Shown: positions 60,023 through 64,000 of the stretch, in pieces
How positions within the stretch are numbered: position 1 is the stretch's first letter
Layout: every line of letters starts with the position of its first letter
Assembly (NCBI RefSeq): GCF_030687395.1
Contig: NZ_CP117430.1
Coordinates: 2,418,001 to 2,482,000 of the forward strand
DNA: 64,000 nt
Reading direction: 5' to 3'
Source: Pseudomonas wuhanensis
GTDB taxonomy: Bacteria; Pseudomonadota; Gammaproteobacteria; Pseudomonadales; Pseudomonadaceae
Made by a program: the position numbers and the translations under genes
Notes under the pieces: model-generated
The model's database searches: none
Told to the model about the DNA's origin: nothing
The model's input: the letters and a program-made list of their open reading frames with translations, nothing else

Positions 60023-60384
60023 CAGAGGGTGATCACCTGGTCGTAACGGTCAATAAGGGCGGTGATTTCCTGGGCGGCCAACACCTGGGCTTCTTCAAGC
60101 GACAGATCTTTTGGGTCCAGACCACGGGCCGCGGTGCTTTCACCGCACACGAACAGGTCTTCGACACCAAACATCGGCAAGGCTTGCAGGTTGGCGCTCA
60201 GGTCTTTCTGCTGCAACGCCTTGGCGTCCTGTTTCGCGGCGAGCTGGAACACGCCGTCATCGAGAAACAGCAGACCGATCGGCAGATCGAAGGCGCCGCC
60301 GGCCAGCGCGATGTCCAGCGCTTCCCGTGCATTCGGCCCGGACCACGGCGCCCGACGGCTGATAATCAGCAAGGATTTAGCCAT
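60022..60384 (-). CDS. tusC: Sulfurtransferase complex subunit TusC (DsrF)
   Basis: 120-aa DsrEF-like subunit (MAKSLLIISRRAPWSGPNAREALDIALAGGAFDLPIGLLFLDDGVFQLAAKQDAKALQQKDLSANLQALPMFGVEDLFVCGES). It lies 1 bp after tusD in the relay operon. Confidence 0.94.
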   Translation of the reverse strand: MAKSLLIISRRAPWSGPNAREALDIALAGGAFDLPIGLLFLDDGVFQLAAKQDAKALQQKDLSANLQALPMFGVEDLFVCGESTAARGLDPKDLSLEEAQVLAAQEITALIDRYDQVITL

Positions 60385-60385
60385 C

Positions 60386-60778
60386 TCACGCGCCTCCGAA
60401 ACAGATCAGGCGGTCAGCGTCCTGCACTGCGTCATGCAACTGGCCGAGGCCGGACAATTCCCACGGCGCGCCCACCGCTACCGCTTCACGCTGATAACGC
60501 TGGGCTTCTTCCTCGTTCAACACCCCACGGCGCAGGGCGGCGGCGATGCAGACCACGGCATCGAGTTGATGCTCAGTGACAAAGTTGCGCCATTGCTTGG
60601 GCAAGTCTTGCTCATCCTGAGGCGTGACCACGCTGCCGGACGCGTTGTAGACGCCGTCTTGATAAAAAAACAGCCGGACAATCTCATGCCCGCCGGCCAG
60701 CGCGGCCTGGGCGAACAGCAAGGCACGGCGCGAGGAGGGCGCATGGGCGGCGGAAAACAGCGCGATGGCGAATTTCAT
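60386..60778 (-). CDS. tusD: Sulfurtransferase complex subunit TusD (DsrE)
   Basis: 130-aa subunit holding the active cysteine of TusBCD, probably the one in LDAVVCIAAALRRGVL. The ATG at 60778 (MKFAIALFSAAHAPSSRRALLFAQAALAGGHEIVRLFFYQDGVYNAS) is the family start; ten codons upstream are dropped. It is the first gene of tusDCBE-trpD2. Confidence 0.94.
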   Translation of the reverse strand: MKFAIALFSAAHAPSSRRALLFAQAALAGGHEIVRLFFYQDGVYNASGSVVTPQDEQDLPKQWRNFVTEHQLDAVVCIAAALRRGVLNEEEAQRYQREAVAVGAPWELSGLGQLHDAVQDADRLICFGGA

Positions 60779-60853
60779 GATGGGCTCGATCAGCAAAACT
60801 GCGGCCATGATAAAGCTTTATCGGCGGGGCGGCGAAGGGCGTTTACTCGTAGA

Positions 60854-60953
60854 CCGCCATCGCGGGCAAGCCCGCTCCCACAGGTTATGCAGTGAAGCCG
60901 CAATCTTCGGCATCACACAAATTCTTGTGGGAGCGGGCTTGCCCGCGATGAGG
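60854..60953. repeat. REP pair, outward arrangement
   Basis: Same unit order and nearly the same spacer as 57175-57275, 3.7 kb away. Confidence 0.9.
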
Positions 60954-60974
60954 CCCGAACAGTCAATGCAAAAT

Positions 60975-61679
60975 TCAGCGCGGCATATAACCCAACTGCC
61001 AACGCCGCGGTATCTTCAACGACAGCAACCCCAGCACCCCGGCCAGCAGCCCGCTGACAAACAGGGCCTTGAGACCAAGATGATGTTCCAGGATTGCTCC
61101 GAGTACCGCGCCAGCAAACATCCCGGTCCACGGAATCAATTGCACCCGCCAGCCGTTGCGGCGCTCGCCAAGCATCCACCGCCCCAGTCCACGGCCGAAC
61201 CGCGACAACGCACCGGTGACATAGGTCAGCCCGACCGGCAGGCCGTTCACTTCTTCCACGGCGGCATTGAGCATGCCCATGGCGATGATCGCCGCCAGCA
61301 GCGCCGGCAATTGCGTCTCATAGGGCCATGCCGCAGCGCCGCAGAGCAGGGTGGCGATGCACAGCAGCAACGGCAACGCCCGTCGGCCACCGAACCGGCT
61401 GACGACAATGCCCAAGGCATTGCCGGCGACGAACGTGGCCACGAGGATTACCAGGCGCAAGGTCAACCCGAGGTCGCCATCGCTGATCGCCACGGCCAGG
61501 CGGGTGGTGTTACCGCTCATGAAGGACACGAAGTCGCCACTGGCCATGAAGCCAATGGCATCGGTCATGCCGGCGAGCACCGACAAACTGGCGACCAGCG
61601 ACAGGCCGATGCGCCCGCGCCATCTATGGGTATGCAAATGTCCCGGTGTGGCCCGGGTACTTGAAGGCGAAGGCAGCAT
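60975..61679 (-). CDS. DUF1275 (YoaK-like) membrane protein
   Basis: 234-aa integral membrane protein with about six TM helices. Family features are SVLAGMTDAIGFMASGDFVSFMSGNTTRLAV and GMLNAAVEEVNGLPVGLTYVTGALSRFGRGLGRWMLGE. Function unknown; the family is widespread. Confidence 0.88.
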   Translation of the reverse strand: MLPSPSSTRATPGHLHTHRWRGRIGLSLVASLSVLAGMTDAIGFMASGDFVSFMSGNTTRLAVAISDGDLGLTLRLVILVATFVAGNALGIVVSRFGGRRALPLLLCIATLLCGAAAWPYETQLPALLAAIIAMGMLNAAVEEVNGLPVGLTYVTGALSRFGRGLGRWMLGERRNGWRVQLIPWTGMFAGAVLGAILEHHLGLKALFVSGLLAGVLGLLSLKIPRRWQLGYMPR

Positions 61680-61704
61680 CGAAAGCTTCCTTGAGCAGCG
61701 ATGA

Positions 61705-62034
61705 TTATTTGGCTAACCCATATAACTCGCAATACTCCAGCCAGTCCATGCCGGCCATCTCCGCGACTTCCTTATGCACCTCCAGGCGTTGGGCCTGGTA
61801 ATCCTCAGGCGTGGCGGCGGTCAGTTGCAGCGTCAGCTCCCAGGCAAACAAACCCAGGCGCTCAGCCTCGGCTTCGAACGCTTCATGCAAGCGCTCGTCG
61901 CGGTACTGCGCCACTGTTTCGCCCTTGGCCTGGGCCAACAGTGGATTCAGGTTGTCCAGTTCGACGCGCAGCTCAGGACGCTCGTCGAGAAACTTTTTCA
62001 GCGCCTGCTCGTGTTGCTGTTCGGTTGCCGCCAT
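61705..62034 (-). CDS. Small hypothetical protein, DUF6388-like
   Basis: 109-aa acidic helical protein (MAATEQQHEQALKKFLDERPELRVELDNLNPLLAQAKGETVAQYRDERLHEAFEAEAERLGLFAWEL...). The ATG at 62034 has AAGGAG 5 bp upstream. It resembles Pseudomonas proteins of the DUF6388 group. No signal or TM. Only 2 bp follow the next upstream gene, so they are co-transcribed. Confidence 0.75.
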   Translation of the reverse strand: MAATEQQHEQALKKFLDERPELRVELDNLNPLLAQAKGETVAQYRDERLHEAFEAEAERLGLFAWELTLQLTAATPEDYQAQRLEVHKEVAEMAGMDWLEYCELYGLAK

Positions 62035-62036
62035 GG

Positions 62037-62291
62037 TCACTCCTTAGAAGACTGCTTTTTGCTCGCCTTGGCGGCCGCGGCCAGACACTCCAGAGCAAAC
62101 TGCTCGGGGTAGGTCATCTGGATCGGCGTGGTTTCGCCTTTTACGGTTCTTTCGCCATCAAGAATGTAACGAATCCGCTTGTCGGTGACGCCAATTCGCT
62201 TGGCGATCCAGGAAGGCGTCTGACCGATCTGGCTGATCAGCTTGTCGGCATATTCAGTGGTCGGTTTGTAGTATTCGGCGTTGGGTGTCAT
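62037..62291 (-). CDS. Small helix-turn-helix-like protein
   Basis: 84-aa protein. ISQIGQTPSWIAKRIGVTDKRIRYILDGERTVKGE reads as a Cro/XRE-like helix-turn-helix, followed by MTYPEQFALECLAAAAKASKKQSSKE. The ATG at 62291 has GGAAAGG upstream; the longer ORF is not family-like. Function unknown; it may be a DNA-binding protein working with the downstream gene. Confidence 0.68.
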   Translation of the reverse strand: MTPNAEYYKPTTEYADKLISQIGQTPSWIAKRIGVTDKRIRYILDGERTVKGETTPIQMTYPEQFALECLAAAAKASKKQSSKE

Positions 62292-62453
62292 GACCTTTCC
62301 AGAAAAGTGCGCCCGGAATAATGGGCGATGCGGCGTTAATGGCGCGACAGGGTGCGCGAATCGTTGCGCGGTGTCGCGGTATAAATGAAGTAAAGCAGAA
62401 CGATACGCCGCGCCGCGGTGATACAGTCCGCTTTTTCCTGATGAGCGAACGCA

Positions 62454-62804
62454 ATGCGAATTCTGATGGTGGCGCTGGCCGCAACCTTGCTGGCGGGCTG
62501 TGCCGGATCGGCGATGAATGACGCCCGTACCAAAACCCCGTACAAAACCCTGACCTCGGACAAACCGGAAAAAGTCGTCGCCCAGTGCGTGCAGTTTGCC
62601 TGGCAGGACGAAGCGGTGTTCGGCGTCGATGCGGGCGCGTATTTGCAGCCGGGCAAGAAGGGTGGTTCGACGGTCTACACCCGTTCGGCCGAGTCCTTCG
62701 TGGACGTGACCACCGATGCCTCGGGTACAGCGTTGAGCTACTACGCGCAGCACGACGATTTTGTCGCCAAGCGCCGATTGGCGGCGTTGGCGACCTGTTT
62801 GTAA
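62454..62804 (+). CDS. Small lipoprotein
   Basis: 116-aa exported protein with a lipobox LLAGC (C16) after a hydrophobic signal (MRILMVALAATLLAGC). The mature part includes TLTSDKPEKVVAQCVQFAWQDEAVFGVDAGAYLQPGKKGGSTVYTRSAESFVDVT and ends ALATCL; two further cysteines could pair. It resembles small Pseudomonas lipoproteins of unknown function. Confidence 0.82.
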   Translation: MRILMVALAATLLAGCAGSAMNDARTKTPYKTLTSDKPEKVVAQCVQFAWQDEAVFGVDAGAYLQPGKKGGSTVYTRSAESFVDVTTDASGTALSYYAQHDDFVAKRRLAALATCL

Positions 62805-62845
62805 GCAAGCACCTCGTGCACCGGGTTGTTGGGCAGATGCAGTTC

Positions 62846-62856
62846 CTGTGGGAGCG
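62846..62856. repeat. Truncated REP remnant
   Basis: CTGTGGGAGCG only, abutting the GNAT stop codon. It is the outer arm of one REP unit, the rest lost. Confidence 0.6.
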
Positions 62857-62858
62857 TC

Positions 62859-63290
62859 TTAATCAGTGTTAATGAGGCGCTTCTGGAAAAAGAAGCGCTT
62901 GTGGCCCGGCGGGTAATCGGCAATATGCCCCAACTCGCTGTAGCCATGCTTCTTGTAAAACTCCGGCGCCTGGAAGTCGAAGGTGTCCAGCCAGATCCCC
63001 ACGCATTCCTTTTCCCGCGCCAGGTCTTCGGCCATCTGCATCAGCTTAGAGCCCATCCCTTGTCCCCGGGCCTGATCCGGCACCGACAACAACTCAATGA
63101 AAAACCACCGGTAAAACACTCGGCCATAAAGCCCGCCGAGAATCTCGTCACTGTCATTGCGTACCAGCAAAGCAATCTGCTCTGACACCGTGGTTCCGGC
63201 CTTTGACGCGTTGTAGGCGCGCAGCGGTGTGAGGATCGCCTCGCGTTCTTCCTGGGTGGCATTTTTTGACAATTCGATTCGCAGGGTCAT
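62859..63290 (-). CDS. GNAT family N-acetyltransferase
   Basis: 143-aa acetyltransferase. Motif A: LLSVPDQARGQGMGSKLMQMAEDLAREK; motif B: LDTFDFQAPEFYKKHGYSELGHIADYPPGHKRFFFQKRL. This resembles enzymes acting on small molecules or antibiotics, but the substrate cannot be told. The ATG opens MTLRIELSKNATQEEREAIL. Confidence 0.88.
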   Translation of the reverse strand: MTLRIELSKNATQEEREAILTPLRAYNASKAGTTVSEQIALLVRNDSDEILGGLYGRVFYRWFFIELLSVPDQARGQGMGSKLMQMAEDLAREKECVGIWLDTFDFQAPEFYKKHGYSELGHIADYPPGHKRFFFQKRLINTD

Positions 63291-63433
63291 GAGCTACATC
63301 CTTATGGCGGTGAGACAGAGCCTATCCGGGTCGCGGCGATTGTTCTATCCCCCGCAGCCCAAGGAACCCCCGGGGCCCCGGGAATGTCTAGCCTGAACAG
63401 CACATTGTTAAATGCAGCCGTTGAGGGCAACCC

Positions 63434-63871
63434 GTGAACATTTTTGAAGCCTTGCGCGAAAGCCACGACCGTCAGCGAAGCTATGCCGATGCACTGATCC
63501 AGACCAGTGGCGACACCCCGGAACGGGTCGAGGCTTACAAGCGGCTCAAATCCGAGCTTCAGGCCCACGCAACCGCTGAAGAACGCCATTTCTACATACC
63601 GCTGATGGAGTTCGACAACGGCGTGGATCTTAGCCGCCATGCCATTTCCGAACACCACGAAATGGACGAGATGATGGAAGCGCTGGATGCGACCGAAATG
63701 TCCAGTCCGTCCTGGTTGGCAACGGCGAAAAAGCTCTCGGAGAAGGTCCATCACCACTTGGAAGAGGAGGAGCAGAAGTTCTTCCAGATGGCCGGTAAGT
63801 TACTCGACGACCAACAGAAAGAAACCCTCGCCGGGCAGTATCAGAAAGAATTCAAGGCGCAACTTTCCTGA
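63434..63871 (+). CDS. Hemerythrin HHE-domain protein
   Basis: 145-aa four-helix protein. Metal-binding histidines and acids are in ESHDRQRSY, ATAEERHFYIPLMEF, EHHEMDEMM and VHHHLEEEEQKFF. The GTG start has GAGGG 6 bp upstream. It probably binds a di-iron site for oxygen or redox sensing. Confidence 0.9.
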   Translation: MNIFEALRESHDRQRSYADALIQTSGDTPERVEAYKRLKSELQAHATAEERHFYIPLMEFDNGVDLSRHAISEHHEMDEMMEALDATEMSSPSWLATAKKLSEKVHHHLEEEEQKFFQMAGKLLDDQQKETLAGQYQKEFKAQLS

Positions 63872-63924
63872 GGATGAAAGCGCCGCAATGCTGTTCACTT
63901 AAGAGAGTCTTGAGTCAGTAAGAA

Positions 63925-63951
63925 CTTGTGGCGAGGGAGCTTGCTCCGTCA
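63925..63951. repeat. REP-like unit of a second family
   Basis: CTTGTGGCGAGGGAGCTTGC differs from the other REPs (GGCGAGGGAGCTTGCTCC core). Single unit as far as the window shows. Confidence 0.65.
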
Positions 63952-64000
63952 GCGCCCGGCCAACACACCTTGCCAGCAAGGTGAAATGATTTGAATCCAA

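Overview
The window looks like a chromosome segment of a Pseudomonas of the fluorescens group. The evidence is the gene order (nuoA-N, aceA, purB-hflD-mnmA-nudJ, idh/icd, cspD-clpS-clpA, infA-bpt-aat, trxB, ftsK-lolA-rarA-crcB-serS-cysG, tusDCBE), the many Pseudomonas-type REP/REPIN palindromes (GTGGGAGC...GCTCCCAC), two DUF6124 genes and a 441-residue isocitrate lyase. No rRNA, tRNA or CRISPR array was seen. All product names come from reading the translations; no database search was run.

Region 1 (1-7.6 kb) handles metals: a CzcR/CopR-type response regulator cut by the left edge, a divergent czcCBA heavy-metal RND efflux operon, and two tandem small exported proteins with a PtrA-like N-terminus, the second fused to a DUF2790-like domain. 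A 16-bp motif recurs upstream of czcC, the first ptrA-like gene and the OprD-family porin further right, always in the same orientation to its gene. It is a candidate operator for the adjacent regulator.

Region 2 (7.6-14.9 kb) is accessory. It has two DUF6124 paralogues, each behind a conserved ~330-nt leader with strong RNA-structure signs (helices kept by G-U changes between copies, and a possible alternative pairing). The second leader is split by an intact IS256-family element with an 8-bp target duplication. Next comes a convergent pair transcribed leftward: a putative toxin with a glycine-rich hydrophobic C-terminus and a four-TM protein made of two repeated halves, read here as a candidate effector-immunity pair. 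Two ~105-bp imperfect direct repeats bracket 10.1-14.9 kb.

Region 3 (14.9-29.9 kb) is the complete 13-gene respiratory complex I operon with a fused nuoCD, on the minus strand.

Region 4 (30.3-47.4 kb) is central metabolism and protein quality control. It holds isocitrate lyase and two unrelated NADP-isocitrate dehydrogenases facing away from each other, which together form the TCA/glyoxylate branch point. It also holds purB-hflD-mnmA-nudJ, the ribosomal oxygenase RoxA, and cspD, clpS, clpA, infA, bpt and aat. The last group places the N-degron adaptor, its protease ATPase and both aminoacyl-protein transferases within about 5 kb.

Region 5 (47.5-64 kb) contains trxB, ftsK, lolA, rarA, crcB, serS, cysG, yqjG, a trpD2-like gene and the tusDCBE sulfur relay. 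It ends with small genes (DUF1275, DUF6388-like, a small HTH-like protein, a lipoprotein, a GNAT and a hemerythrin-domain protein). REP pairs sit in most of the intergenic gaps.
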